Below, piece by piece: positions 33,061 to 46,299 of a stretch of DNA of 64,000 nt. Source of the DNA: Cenococcum geophilum 1.58. Taxonomy: Eukaryota > Ascomycota > Dothideomycetes > Gloniales > Gloniaceae. The position numbers and the translations under genes were made by a program. Under the pieces are notes generated by a model. The model did not search any database, was not told the origin of the DNA, and saw only the letters and a program-made list of their open reading frames with translations. Numbering within the stretch: the stretch's first letter is position 1; the number at the start of each line of letters is the position of its first letter. The stretch covers positions 434,001 to 498,000 of the forward strand of contig KV748237.1 in NCBI GenBank assembly GCA_001692895.1, read 5' to 3'.

Positions 33061-33719
33061 GGTAAAAAAGCTTTAAAATAGTTATATATATAACTTCTAA
33101 TAAGATACTAAGAGGTCCTCTATTAAAACCTTCGTCTATAGCCCCCTAGGGGCTCATTTTGGTGCCGTATAAGTTTAATGGGGTGCTTTAGGGTGCTTAT
33201 GCAATGGCGGCGCGTAACTTAAAACGCGAATATCTTCATTAACCTATGGCCGATTCTTACCATTCTAGTACAAGTAGAAAGCGCTTAGCAGGCTCTACGC
33301 ATAGCGCTCGACGGGTGTTGAGAGCGCGGTGTCGCTGGCGATTAAAAATCGACTGTGGATATGGGGTAACCTCTATAGTCGCTGAACGCACGGACCTCCT
33401 CGCCCGCGTAATCGTGACTCAGCCGCTAAATTAGCCATACAAATGTACCTGTGGAGATACTATTAGTATTAAATGTTCGGGTTAGGCTTGGCATAACCTT
33501 AGGTTACGCACAACCCCCTAAGGTCCGCGACATATCGTCCAAATATTACCCCCCCCTTTGGTGGTGGCCCCTACTTTTTGGACGCGTTTTTAAGGCCTAG
33601 GTTAGTACTGGGTTAGTATAGAGGTTCTTAGCGCGCGCCCTTAACCTTATCGTTGCCTCAATAATCCCATTTTCTAACCCTTTTGTTTTTATACCCGCGT
33701 TAGGTTCTAGCTTACGCGG
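33061..33719. other. interval between the two Cryptons
   Basis: Left part is AT-rich; 33180-33600 is nearly free of RIP and of normal G+C. A short frame (33246-33434) has no recognisable product. The right end of Crypton-1 and the left end of Crypton-2 must lie here but neither has TIRs to mark it. Confidence 0.45.
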
Positions 33720-35645
33720 GGCTTCTAATTTTATATAGAAAGGCCTACTATAATTCTAATTCTATAATATAGAGCCCTCTTCTCCCTTCTCCTTTAATAT
33801 TTACGCGTTTAGTAACTCTATTTACCTATACTACGCTTACGCGTCTTCCCCCTTACCTTTTATAGATATAGAGTCTCTTAAGAATCTTCTTACCCTATAG
33901 TCCACTTTATAGTTAAAGAAAGCCCCCCTAGCCTTCCCCCCTTATAGCCTCTAGAGCGAATTTAAGGCCTAAATAGCGCGGCTATACAATATTTATAAGG
34001 CCTAGCGTTTAAAGAATACTATAAGGGCGTATAAGCCGAAGTAGAAAAAGTAGGAAAACTAGTATATAAAACTAGAAGGTAATATAAATAGCGCCTAGGT
34101 AACGGAAAATAAGCTTTACCTATTTCTAGAGTAGTAAGTTATTAACTAAGAATTATAGGCCGCTAGCTATTAAAAACGGAAGTTAAAATATAAAATGATA
34201 TAAAATGATAGTAAGTAAGTAAAGAAGAAGTAGAAGATGGTAAAAGGGTAGCTAAGGGGGAAGGTAGCTATAGGGGTAGTAGTAGCCGCAGAGGAAGCTA
34301 TAAAGGACGAGGAAGAGATATAGGATAAGGAGGCCCTAGACGCCCTATTTAACGAGATAGTCTAATACTTAGTTATAAATAGCTATATCTCCGCTATTAC
34401 TAGGCTTTATAGATAGTAATTAGAAGGTAAGGCCTTACAGCCGCTATAGGGGGCAAAGCTCTTAGTAATACTAGATAGCGTCTACTATAATAAGGACTAG
34501 ATTTAACGCGTTAACTTTATTAACTAAGGCCTATTTATAATTACTAGCGGCTATAACATTAAAGGGCTTAAAAGGGCGATTACTTAGTGCTAGAAGACGG
34601 GCTCTAAGATACTAGGTTTAGTTAAGTCTTACTATTAAACTATAGCTAAGTATTTGTTAGGTTTATATATTACTACTACTATATACTTTATCCGGTCTAT
34701 ATAGCTGCTGTTTTTTAACCCGTTTTTTAGGCTATAATACTATTACCTAAGGTAAGAATAGATAGGACGTTTAGCTTATTAACTTTATCCTTATTAAACT
34801 AAAGAATAAAGGGCCTAAGCTAGATAAGCTAGCGCTATATATAATTATATTAATAATATAAAGGAAGTAAAACTAGTATAGTAAGGTTAAGTATATAAGC
34901 TATATATAAAACGCTAACCCTATTCTCTACTATCTCTCTATAATAGCCTTCTACTTCTTTAACTACTAGGGTAAAAACGGTGTTAAGAGTTTTTTATCCT
35001 TTTAGTAGCTAGAGGACTACTATAACCTATATATCTTCCCTAGTAGTATTAAAGTACCGTAACGGCCGTTAAGCTATTATACGTAGTTTAAATAAAATAA
35101 GAAGATATTTTAGGGAGTAGGGATTTACTTAAAAGAGAAGACCTATAGCGCCTATAAGTAGAGCGTCTGGTATACTAAGCTTAGTAATATTAAGAAGACC
35201 TAAATTAAATAGCCTAGATATTAGAATATAGACGTAATAATAGGAGCCTACCTTAGCTACCTACCTTATATATTTATACGGTTAATCGCTAGCTTCCTAA
35301 AGGAAGAAAAGGGCTACTTTTTTCCCCACGCGTGGGAGGTATTAAAGAAGGCCCTCTATTTAAAGATATAGCCTAAGACTAATATTTAGCTAAAATATAT
35401 AGAGACCTACTATCTAAATAGAGCCGATAATAAGGTTATACGGCTTAACCTTATAGGCTTAGGATTTCTACGCCTCCTTTATATATTTAGGGTAATCCTA
35501 TTATAGGACTTAGTAATCTTATATAAGCAGTTCCCGCTCTACCCCCTATAAAAGGACTCCCTTTTTAGCTATAAGGAGTACTAGAGGTTTACAATATAGG
35601 TAAAAAGCTTACTAGCTAATATAGTTACGCTAAATAAGCTAATAA
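33720..35645 (+). pseudogene. Crypton-2 tyrosine recombinase relic, cut by Gypsy-1
   Basis: One + frame from about 33780 reads a second, clearly different Crypton-type protein. Segments are LKNTIRAYKPKQKKQEN near 34005 (family: NTRRAYKPKQxEW), INSYISAITRLYRQQLEGKA near 34370, GLKRAITQC near 34570, LGLYITTT near 34655, then in shifted frames the NKDPLL-like, Y-x-HLPR-like and EKKGYFFPHAWEVLKKALYL blocks. The end ILLQDLVILYKQFPLYPLQK runs into the Gypsy-1 LTR at 35646, so the gene is truncated by that insertion and its tail would lie beyond Gypsy-1, outside the window. A basic Lys-rich stretch (34190-34250) is an insertion relative to Crypton-1. Heavily RIPped. Confidence 0.7.
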
Positions 35646-36052
35646 TATTACGGACGCTTTAAGTACAATATTATAACTACTTAGTAAAGAGTTAGAAGAA
35701 GCTAGTTAGTTAATTTAAGTATAGTCTAAAATAGAGCCGATAGAGCTATATAACGAGAAATGGTAGCTAAGGTTATATAACATTATATACAGTATACGCA
35801 GTATATAAAGGGAATATACGTATAATATATATAATATATACATTACGTACAAAAAGGATTTATAGGAGTATAGTTATATATTTAAGGACCCTTAGTTCCT
35901 TCCTTATAGTAATTCTTAAAATACAATTAAAGTTAATCTATTAGGTAACTACTCCACCAGTTATTATTACGTTATTAACTTTAATTTGCATTACCTATAT
36001 ACCTAGCCTATTAATAAGCCTACTGTAGCACCTGCTATAAGGTTCTATTATA
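35646..36052 (+). repeat. Gypsy-1 5' LTR
   Basis: 407 bp, TATTACGG (from TGTTACGG) to TCTATTATA (from TCCGTTACA), aligned along its length with the solo LTR at 13332-13757 and the inverted LTR at 54589-55013. Strongly RIPped. The 5 bp before it, AATAA, would be the TSD but its partner is not in the window. Confidence 0.92.
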
Positions 36053-39000
36053 TAATTACTACCTAGTTACGGTATTAAATATAGAAAGTTAAATAATATG
36101 CTAATAAAAGCAGCTACTATAATGCCATTAACGGCGGCAACTACTTTAAGGTTAGGAGGCGACACTAGTATAATAGATACTAACTTATAGCAATCTATAA
36201 CAGTTAGATAGTTATAAGAGATAATTAACTAATTAATAATAAATAATATGGCGCTAGAAAAAAGGGTTAATAGGATAAGAGCAGTAAAGATTAAGTTACT
36301 ATTAATTAAGAGGTACTTAGAAGAAAGATTAAAGCTTAAAGAATTCCTTATATAGATACACTTTAAGGTTATATAGGAAGGAGTAAAGCTGCTAATACTT
36401 ATAGATTAAATAGCATATATGGGACTATTCCTATTAAAAAGGGTACTTAAGTAGTTTAAGCCTTACCTTACGGAAATATAGGTAAACGGAATAACGACCA
36501 CTAATTAGGAGGTACGATTTATATTCTTAAGCTAGGAAGGGTTTACGAAGTAACTTATATAAATATTTAGAGACCCAGAGGCAGTAACTATAGTAAAAAG
36601 AAAACTCTAAGATATTACGTAATAAACCTTAGTAATTAAGTATATAACGTAGTTCTAAACGTTAGCTATATAAGTTAAGTGGAATAATAAGGCGCTTATA
36701 GTATAGTATAAACAAGGACTTAAGGCTAAAGTCTAGGACGTAATTATTCTAATAGAAGATGCGGATACCCTATAGGAGTTAATAGATTAAGCAATTAAGA
36801 TTAATAATTGGATCTACTAAAGGGAACAGGCTAAGAGAGGTTAGGATAGAGTTCTATAGTTATATAAAATATAAAGTACGCAATAACTAAAGCTAAATTA
36901 GAAATTATAGTATAGCGCAAAGCTAATAGACCTAAGCGGTACTAAAGAAGCCTATAAAAGATAGAGTAAGAAACTATAAAAACCTAAAGGTTAAGGATCT
37001 AGTAATTATAGGACTAAGGAGTAAAGGCTAAACCAGGGATCTTAGTAGTTGAAGACGTTTAGGCGGACTCTATAGTAAAGTTAGTAGTTTAAAGACGGTG
37101 CTTATATAAATTATAGGAAATAAGGTTACTTCGTAAGGGATTATAAAGATAGTTAGAGTTATTATATAATAAAGGGAACTAGACTAGTAGAAGATATATA
37201 TATATAGAGGGATAATAGTATACTATAAGAAATAAAAGAGTGTTTAATTAGAAGTTTCGCGTTTTATTATAATAACGCATACCAAATTTATAAAGACGCT
37301 AAGTATAGCGTAAGCTATTAGCTATAGGAGCTAAAATCCTTAAAATATAGGGGACCTAATAAACCATTACGTAGATTAAATATTAAAGATAATAAGTTTA
37401 ATATAGGCAAAACATTTATAGATAACAAGGCAATAAGAGTAGCTTACTAGAAGCGTATAAACCTTAAAGAAGTTATATTAGAAGTAGAGACTAAGACCGC
37501 TATAGAGTAAGGTTTAGTAATGGGTATTATAACACTATTAGATACGGTATCTATCACTTTATAAGATAAAAGGAAGAGTGTTTTATAAAGATTAAGCAAG
37601 CAGACAACTACTAGTGCTAATTTATTACTTAATAAAGGCAAAAGGCCAAAAGCTTAAGAATCTTAAGATGAGATAAGAGATAACCAAGATTCTTAAGACA
37701 AGATAAGGCTAGCTTAAGGACCTACAACGGATAGAAACCGATGGAGTAGAGTAATAGCTTAGTTTAAAGATATATAAATAAGCTTGGGATAGAGTTTTCT
37801 ATAGATATAAGACTCTTAAGATAAGATAAGAACACCTAAGCCTAATTAGACTAAGGTAGGAGTAAAGCTTAAAATAGAAGCAAGCTTAGAATTAAGAATC
37901 CTATAGGACTAAGACTTTAAGATATAAATAAGGACTATTAATAAGATTAAAAAGTAAGAAGACTTTAAGGATCTACTTATAAGACGCAAAAGGAAAGAAA
38001 CTATAAAGGAATTTAGAGCAAGAATTGCCTTATAGCAAAAATAGAAACTAAATAAGAGATTTAGTACACTAGGACATATAAGGGACAGAGCACCTATATA
38101 AAGAATTACTAATAGGCCTAGAGTAGGCACACTAAGAGCTAAGTGGCTTACTAAATTGGAATAAGAAGAGGATTTAGGGATTCTAACTAGGTTTAAAGAA
38201 CGATATATAAAAGGCTATTATAATGCAGTAATAAGAAGATACTTCCTTACGGACAAGCCATACACACTTAAAGAATTATACTAAAAGTGGTATAGATAGC
38301 GATATAATAATAAATAGGAAGATTTCTATATATAGTTAGATAAAAAAGTTATCTAAGACCACCTAATTATAGAAAAGGCTATAAGTTATATTAAAGGAGC
38401 CTTAATTATAACGTTAAAAGATCTAGAGGAGTAATTAGAGGACTAGAGAAGTAAAAGGCAAATCTTAGTACCTGCGAACAAAGTTGCGATGCTTAAATTA
38501 ATATAAGAAAGGTTTAAACTTAAGGATAAAGACGAGCTAAGAGTTAACCTAAGACACTAAGTATATTATATATTAGGATAGATTGCATATATAGATAATA
38601 CGTATAATATATATAGAGTACCTAAAGATAAGAACTAGAAGTACTTAGTAAGGATATATTAGGCACCGGATGAGGTAAAGTATAGAAACGCTAAATATAT
38701 ATATATAATTAGCACCTAGTAGAAGTATAAAGCTAAGGGGACTTAATACTTTAGCTAGGAAGATTTCTTATGGAAGAATACCTAGACGGATAATAGTAGT
38801 AGGAATGCCTAGAGAATATATATCTATAGTATATCAAAAATAAAAAGCAAGCTAAGTATTAGCTAAAGATAGACTAAGTATAAATAAAATTAAGTAGCTA
38901 ATAGTTGGGAAAAGTAAAGGCCTATAGGACTAGAGGGAACCAGTAGTAGAGCCTTAAACCCTTAAAGGAATTTAAGAACAACACCTAAACCTATAAGTTA

Positions 39001-40490
39001 AGTAGTAAGATTAGCAATTTAAAGCATTAATAAATAGTGGAGTAATAAGGAACTATATTTTACTAATAGCAGTTAAAAAAATAGGGTTACTATATAGAAA
39101 GAAGGAGCACCCTTACCTATTAGTAATAATTTTAGGAGATCTAATAGCCTACGGAGGAGGTATTATTAATCTTAAAATAGGACCTATTTAGTTAACCATT
39201 AAAGGGAAATAAATTAAGCTGTCTTTTAACATATTACTATTAGGGAATAATAAGGCAGTACTAGAAATACCTTAGTTATAAGAATATAATCTAAAAATTA
39301 ATTAGAGTACGGGTTAGGTTAATATTAGAGATACTTAATAATATAAGATATAACAATAAGCTAAGTTAGTATAGTACTAAGTAGGAGCAACCTATAAGGA
39401 AACGGAAAAAGGATTAAGTTATATACTAAAAAGATATTATAAGTATAGCAAAAAACTATAGTTACCAGAGAGTAAGAAGCTATTAAAGTATATAGTATAG
39501 GACTATAAAATAGAATTAGAACTGGGAATAAGTCTAAGGTTCTTTCTAATCTATAAGCTTACTAAAGAAGAAGGCAAAGCACTAAAAGAGTTTATCTAGG
39601 AAATCCTATAAAAAAGATATATTAGACTATTGCAGTTATTAGCAGGTTATCCAGTACTATTTATACTAAAGAAGAATAGCAAACTAAGACTGTATATTAA
39701 CTATAAATAGTTAAACAGCATTACTAGAAAGGATAGGTATCCTTTACCCTTAATTAGCAAAATCTAAGATAGGATAGGCAACGCGTAAATCTTTACGAAG
39801 ATAGATCTAAGATAGGCGTACTATTAAATTAAAATTAAGGAAGGTGATAAATAGAAGGCAGCCTTTAGATTAAAGGAAGGACTATATAAACTATTAGTTA
39901 TACAATTCGGGCTTATAAACGCATTAGCAATGTTCTAAAAGCGTATTAATAATATATTAGGAGAATACTTAGATGAATTCGTTATAGTATACCTTAACGA
40001 TATTATTATCTACTTAATAACTAAGGAAGAATATAGAGAACACGTTAAATAGGTCTTAAAGAGACTACAGAAAGAATAGATACTAGTAGTAATTAAGAAA
40101 TGCGAGTTCTTTACCAGGAAAACTGATTTTGTAGGATTTATTATTAAATTAGGCTAACTTAGCATAGATCTAAAGAAGATTAAGGCTATAGTAAATTAGT
40201 AAGAACTAGAGAACGTTATATAGTTAAGATTATTCCTAGGGTTTTGCAATTACTACAGAAGGTTTATAGCGCAATAGTTAAAAAAATATTAAGCTATTTA
40301 CGCAATTAATAAAGAAAGAAGAACTATAGATATAGGGAAAGGAATAGTGAGAATTATTTAAAAAAGTTAAAGAGTTATTTACCTAGGAGCTAGTTCTTAA
40401 GATTTATTAACTAGAACTAGAAACGGTTATAGAAATAAATATATTAGACTTTATACTAGGGGCGTGCTTTATATAAAAGTATTAAGATAA

Positions 40491-40821
40491 TATAACGGAA
40501 TCCCCTGGGAGGTACATATCCGATAAGATGGTAGGAGGTTTTATCTATGTCCCATCTATGTTCTAGAAAACAGAGTTAGACAGGTTAGGGGCGAAAGGTT
40601 TTACTAGCGTTTTGGAAGGAATATATAGGAAGCTGGTTCCCCTCTAGAGAAGAACTAGCGACTAGTCTCTAAATAGAAGTAGTTAGAAGCATTTGTCCTT
40701 TAATACGTAAAAACTCATTCTACCTTCTACTTACCTTTAACGTACCTTTGACTTACCTTCTACTTACCGGTGACACTGTTAATTAGATAATTATACGTTC
40801 TAGTTAGGCTGGCCTCTTATA
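40491..40821 (+). repeat. solo LTR (331 bp) inside Gypsy-1, TSD GATAA
   Basis: Starts TATAACGGAATCCCC (from TGTAACGG) and ends CTTATA (from CTTACA), flanked by GATAA at 40486-40490 and 40822-40826. Gypsy-2 has the uninterrupted site (about 63621-63636 on the other strand), and deleting the insert restores colinearity base by base. Its centre is hardly RIPped. Its parent element is not in the window. Strand cannot be proven. Confidence 0.85.
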
Positions 40822-42357
40822 GATAAATAGTACCTAGTAGCATATTATAGTTAGAAGATAATACTACTAGAGTTAAACTATAACATCTATAATAAGGAGT
40901 TATTAGGTATAGTTATAGCACTAAAGAAATAAAGAGCATTCTTATAAGGTATAAAAAAAACTATTTATAGTTAAAACGGATTATAAGAACCTAATAGGAT
41001 TCCTAATAATAAAAGAACTTAACTAAAGATAGGTTAGATAGGCAGAAATACTTATAGAATACTATTTTAAGATTTAGTATACTAAGGGCATAGATAATAC
41101 ACGAGCAGACGCTCTAAGTTAAAAAGCTAAACTACAAAATAATAAAAGGCTATTAGGGGCTTTACTGTAAAAGGACACAGATAGGTTAATTAGGTATAAT
41201 TATCTAAAAATGATAGCAACTTAAGAAGAACTAGATAGAGTTTATAAGTTACTAAAAAGCTTTTAGGTATAGAAAATTCTAAAGATATAGCTAGAAGATC
41301 TATAGATAGATATATATAAAAACTAAAAGGTAAAATATATCCTAAGAAGCATAGTAGAACACTTTATAGAAGATTTCTATAAGGGATTAACTTAAGGATA
41401 TAACGGAGCCATAGGCTTAGTATTAAGACTCTAAAAGGAGTACATTATTAATAGAATCTAGGTCTTAGCACGGAAAGTCACTAAAGAATATTTAGATTGC
41501 TAGAAAAATAAACTAATAAGGTATAAGCTATATAGAGGGCTATAACCTATTAAAATACCAGAAAGACTATAGGAGGTTATATTATAGGACTTTATTATTA
41601 AGTTACTAAAGTTAAAAGACCCTATTACTGGATAAGATTATAACGCGATTTTAGTAATAGTAGACAAGCTTATAAAGTAGGGATACTTTATAGCATATAC
41701 AGAAGAGATATTAGTAGAAGATGTCGCTAAAATTTATATTAAGGAAGTATTTATAAAATATAGAGCACTAAGTAAGATTATATTAGATAGAGATTTAAGA
41801 TTTATAGTAGTATTTTAGGAGGTATTTTTTAGCGGAATAAGGAGTTAGAGCAGCAACCTCTATTATATATTATCTATAGACAGACAGTTAAATGGAAAAA
41901 CTAAATTAAATACTAGAGTAGTATCTAAGACACTACATTAATCACGCATAGAATAATTGGGTATTATTATTACTAGTTATATAGTTTATATATAATATAA
42001 TACTATAGGAAGGTATAGGTATATTACTATTTAAGGCAAATTACGGATATAAGCTAAGAATATTATTATTGCTATATTAAGTGAAGAAAATAAGTAATAT
42101 AGCTAAAGAAAGAATAAAGACACTAATAAATCTTTATATAGACCTTATAGAGTTAGCGAAGAAAATATAAGAAAGAATAAAAAAGTACTATAACGCTAAG
42201 AGATCTAAGGGACTAGATCTTAAGAAGGGAGATAAAGTGTAGCTACTATATAAAAATTTTAAGAGTCGACGACTAAGTGAGAAGTTAAACTATATTAGAC
42301 TAGGACCTTTTAAAATTAAGTAAAGGATTTTACTAGTTACGTTTAAATTAAACCTAC

Positions 42358-42624
42358 TGTAGGAGGGTACGACCTCTCTAAGATAGGAAAAGTCACAGTG
42401 CCGTCAGTTAGTCTGTCTGTCTGTCAGTCGGTTAGTCAATCAGTCGGTTAGTTATAATTAGTTAGTAGAACAGTTAGTAAGAAAGAAAGAAAAGAGTGTA
42501 TTTCCAGTAACTGGTAGAGTCGTGATATATATGTATAATTGAGGGAAGAAGGAAGGAAGCCGAAGGCTCTATAAATATAGGAAAATGCCAAGATAGTAGG
42601 CGACGTCCAATCTACACTACTATA
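42358..42624 (-). repeat. 3' LTR of gag-only element
   Basis: 267 bp, on the + strand TGTAGGAGGGTACGACC to CTACTATA. Contains CTGTCTGTCTGTCAGTCGGT and GAAAGAAAGAAAAG tracts shared with the right copy. About a dozen C/T or G/A differences from the right LTR. Confidence 0.92.
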
Positions 42625-45600
42625 TACCTCCCCTACTAAGAACGTTGTCCCCTAACATTTTATAATATAGAAGAATAGTAAAACGAGAGTATAGTAAAAG
42701 CAGAATAGATAAAGGAAAGTATATTCCTAAACGAACGCGGGTAACTATATCCTTAGCCTTCCTATAGAACTGTTCTATGGTGTCCTTCCGTTACCTATAG
42801 CTAAGATCCGATCTTCCTACTAGTAGCAACTAGGATAGCAGTAAACCAGAAATAACGGTAGCAGTAAGCCAGTAACGGCAGTAATAGTAATGGTGGTATA
42901 AATAGTAATAAAAGTAGATAGGTAGCGCGGTAAAATAAGATAGAATAGTTGGCGGTAGAATACTTGGTAGAAGAACTCGGTAATAGCTGGTAAGTAGCAG
43001 GACATTTAGTAGCAGAACTTTTAGTAGTAGAAATCTCGGTAGCAGTAGACGGTTGATAGCAGTTGGTTGATATAGTAGTAGTAGTAGTAGCAGTAGCAGT
43101 AGTGACAGAACGGTTAATGGCAGTGGTCGATAGTAGTTGGCTAGAGGCGGCTAGTCGGAATAGCGGCGGTAGGGCGATCGAAACGGTAGGGTCTGGTGGT
43201 TGGGAGAGCAACAGTAGAATAGCTAAAATAGCATTAGGCCTAGAACAGGTCGGTTAGAATAGTTGGACGATATAGCAGATCCGGTAGATTTAGCAGTAAA
43301 ATATATTTAGCAACGGTATAGATCTAGAATAGTAGAGATAGAGCAATTGGTTGACATAGGAGGGATAGAATAGTCGGACGGAATAGTAGTAGTAATGGCG
43401 GCGGTAGTAGGGCAGTTGATTAAGACGGCGGAGGCTATACCCCGACTTGATTATTCGGCTGGTTGCTTGATATTAAGACTTTATATCTAGCTCTGTATCG
43501 GTCTGTATTATATACGGCTCTTAATTAAGGCTCTATCCGTGGCATTGCATTAGGCCCTATATTGTTAAGCTTTACGTCCGCATAGCTCTGTATTTGACTG
43601 TGCGTCTGACTGTGCGTCGGGCAGTATATCTAGCTGTACATCTAGCTGCGTATTAGTAGCTCTGCATTGTATATTCTGCGTCTGTATCTGCGTCTATGTC
43701 TACGTCCGTGTTTGTGTGTATGCGTGTATATATATATGGCTGCCTTAACTGCTGGCCGAAGACTGTCTAATTGGTCGGCGACGACGTGCTGTAACTGATC
43801 GTTTGGTTGTTTGATTAAGGTAAAAAGTCGGCCCGGTTAAAGGCCCTGATTGTCCTGATTTAAATGCGGAGATAGCGTTTAGCTGATCTAGACTTAATAA
43901 GGCCCTGGCTTGACTTAAGGTGTCTTCTACTGTATATACAACTGGGGCTTTGTATCCGTAGATAGTTGATTAAAGCTTCTATATAGACGTCCGATTAGTT
44001 AAGGTTCCGTATTTACCGTTTAATTAAGGCTTCGCATTTATAGGCGTCTAGTTAAGCTGCCGTACTGTTATCTAATTAAGGCTCTGCACCTGTATGCTCT
44101 ATATCTATAGGGTCTATATACGACTCCGTGTAAGACTCCGTGTAAAGCTCCGTATTTATATCTACAGGAAAGATCGTTTTGGTTAACTAATCCGTGGGCG
44201 TCGAGACGGGCAGCAATTGATTGATAAGGGGGGTTAAAGGGAGAGGCTCTCGTAGAGGCTTTAGGACGTTAATTAGCTGTACTTCTGTCTATCTGCTATT
44301 GTAGGATCTTTAACTACTAATTGAAGACGTCTGAGGGCGATAGTGACTGACCTAACTAACGGTGATAACGTATAATTGATGGACGTTTAAATAGGGTATT
44401 AGGTCGGCCTGACTGAAGGCTCTAATTTGACGACTTGACTTGTACAGGCGGCGTTTGACTAATTAGGATTTGATAAGGCCCTGGCTTAACTTAAGGTATC
44501 TTTTGCTGTATGTATGACCTGGGTTTTATATCCGTAGGCTTTATATCTACGGATAATCGATTAAGACTCTAGCTATGTAGTTATTCTATTAAAGCTTTGT
44601 ATCCATGTAGTTAATTAATTAGAGCTCTGCATCCGTAGTTAATTAAGGCTCTTAGTATCTACTAGACGTCCAATCTAGAGACCTATCTTAAGACTTCCTT
44701 ATAAGTATAAGCGGCAGCTTCTAGTAGACTATTTTTGCAGGCCTGGTGCTTTTTTAGATATCCTTTATAGCTGCTTCTTTGCTCTTATTACTGGCTATAC
44801 GCTTATATATCCTTAATCTTCTTCTAGCTTAAGAACCTTCTTAGGGTTATCTTCTGCTTTTAGTCTCTTTGTTATTGTCCTGCTGGTCCTATACTTTGCC
44901 TAAGTCGTCCTTAGTATTACCTAGTAGCAGTTTCTCGGCTATTATAACTACCTTTATCGCATATCCCTTATCCCTATATCCATTAAACAGTCCTTTATTA
45001 AGACGACCTCTAAGGAGAAGCGCTAGTTTCTATACGTCTAATTCCTATTCCCCTTATAGTCCTTAATAAGGTGGTTAGCTATACCCTATATAGGATCTCT
45101 TGCAGTGCCTCTTTATATACTGCTTTACCGTTTCTATGGTGCTTTATTACTAATATTATGTTGCTGCTCTTATAGAGGTCCCTTCCTTGCCGCGGTGTCC
45201 GTTCTTGTCGTGCAGCTAGCGTAGTACTAAATTCGGATAGTAGTGATAGTTATGCTGCGATTAGCTGTCGTTTAAATAAGGAATAAGGTCGGCCCGGTTA
45301 AAGGCTCTAATTTGACGATATTTGACTAATTTGATTTAGTAACGTGACGTGCTAGTATTGAGGCTCTAGCTTGGTTTGATTCCTTAACTAACCGTAGCTT
45401 CTATATAGTTATTTGATTAAGGCCCTATATATAGCTCTGCGTTAGGCTCTGTATTATATAATTAACTCTATATCCGTGCAATTAACTAAGGCTCTTAGTA
45501 TCCGTTCTTATTATGTAGCTATATTATCGAATTCTAGGGGTGGTGTAGAGTTCTGCCGGCTCTATGGCTAAATAGACTAATTAGGATTTTCTATACCGGG

Positions 45601-45900
45601 CATGAAAAATCGCTATTAGCTCGGTGATAGGCGGTAAGCTAAGCTGACATCTTTGCAGTAGTAGGTCGTCGCGATTAACGCGTCGCGACTAAGAAAGTAA
45701 ATAAGAAAGGAGCTTTAGGAAATATAGTAATTAAGTAGATAAATAGAAATCTTTTATACGGCCGTTACCTACGTCCCCTCCCCTACCTTAGAACTTAACT
45801 GTCCCCTAGTTAAATATTTTATACCTACTGCGGAGCTTGCTGTAAAGCCTACAGTTAATAGCTGACCTAGTTAAGCGTCTATCTCTAAGACCGTCTCTAA
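42625..45900. other. non-coding low-complexity interior of gag-only element
   Basis: 42800-43420 is a degenerate GTA/GCA-type trinucleotide field. 43440-44660 and 45250-45520 repeat words such as GGCTCTGTATC, TTAATTAAGGCTCT and GTCCGATTAGTTAAG. A segment near 43850-43930 reappears near 44430-44530 (GATTTGATAAGGCCCTGGCT). Short open frames here (e.g. 42801-43211 minus, Ser/Thr-rich) follow from the repeats. No retroelement enzyme domain seen on either strand. Confidence 0.6.
45529..45630 (+). repeat. dispersed module with 13-bp hairpin, copy B
   Basis: GATTTTCTATACC (45585-45597), one base, GGCATGAAAAATC (45599-45611), then CGCTATTAGCTCGG. The preceding 50 bp (GGTGGTGTAGAGTTCTG...) match those before copy A in Copia-1. 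After the tail the copies diverge. Confidence 0.8.
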
Positions 45901-46299
45901 GGATTAGATGATTTATTCTTCTTTTTAGCTTTAGCTGTCTTATCTGTAGGCTATAACCTAATCTGGATGCAATCTCCTAATTGTATGTTCTTCTCCTGCG
46001 GCGGAACCTACTGCGGAACCTGCTGCGGAGCCTACTGCGGAGCCTGCGGCTTAACGATTGTTTTGGTCGTATGGCTGTCTCTAAGGGTTAGGCGAGTCTG
46101 CGGACGTTACTGGCTAGGCGTTACTACTGAGTCCGTGGGCCGTACTTGATAGTAGTCCTCCCAGTTTGTACGCATTTTGTTAATATTCTTTAGTATTACT
46201 CCGTTATAGAAAGTAGTAAAATCCGTCTATACTATAGGGGCCTATTTCTGCGTCTGTCCTTGTCCTTCTATTTTCTAATATGCCTGCCTATCTAGGTCT

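Noticed and set aside
33246..33434. 62-codon frame between the Cryptons
   Set aside because: No homology recognised, basic composition typical of chance frames in GC-normal sequence.
42801..43257. Ser/Thr-rich and Val-rich frames on opposite strands
   Set aside because: Explained by the degenerate GTA/GCA trinucleotide field in the gag-only element.
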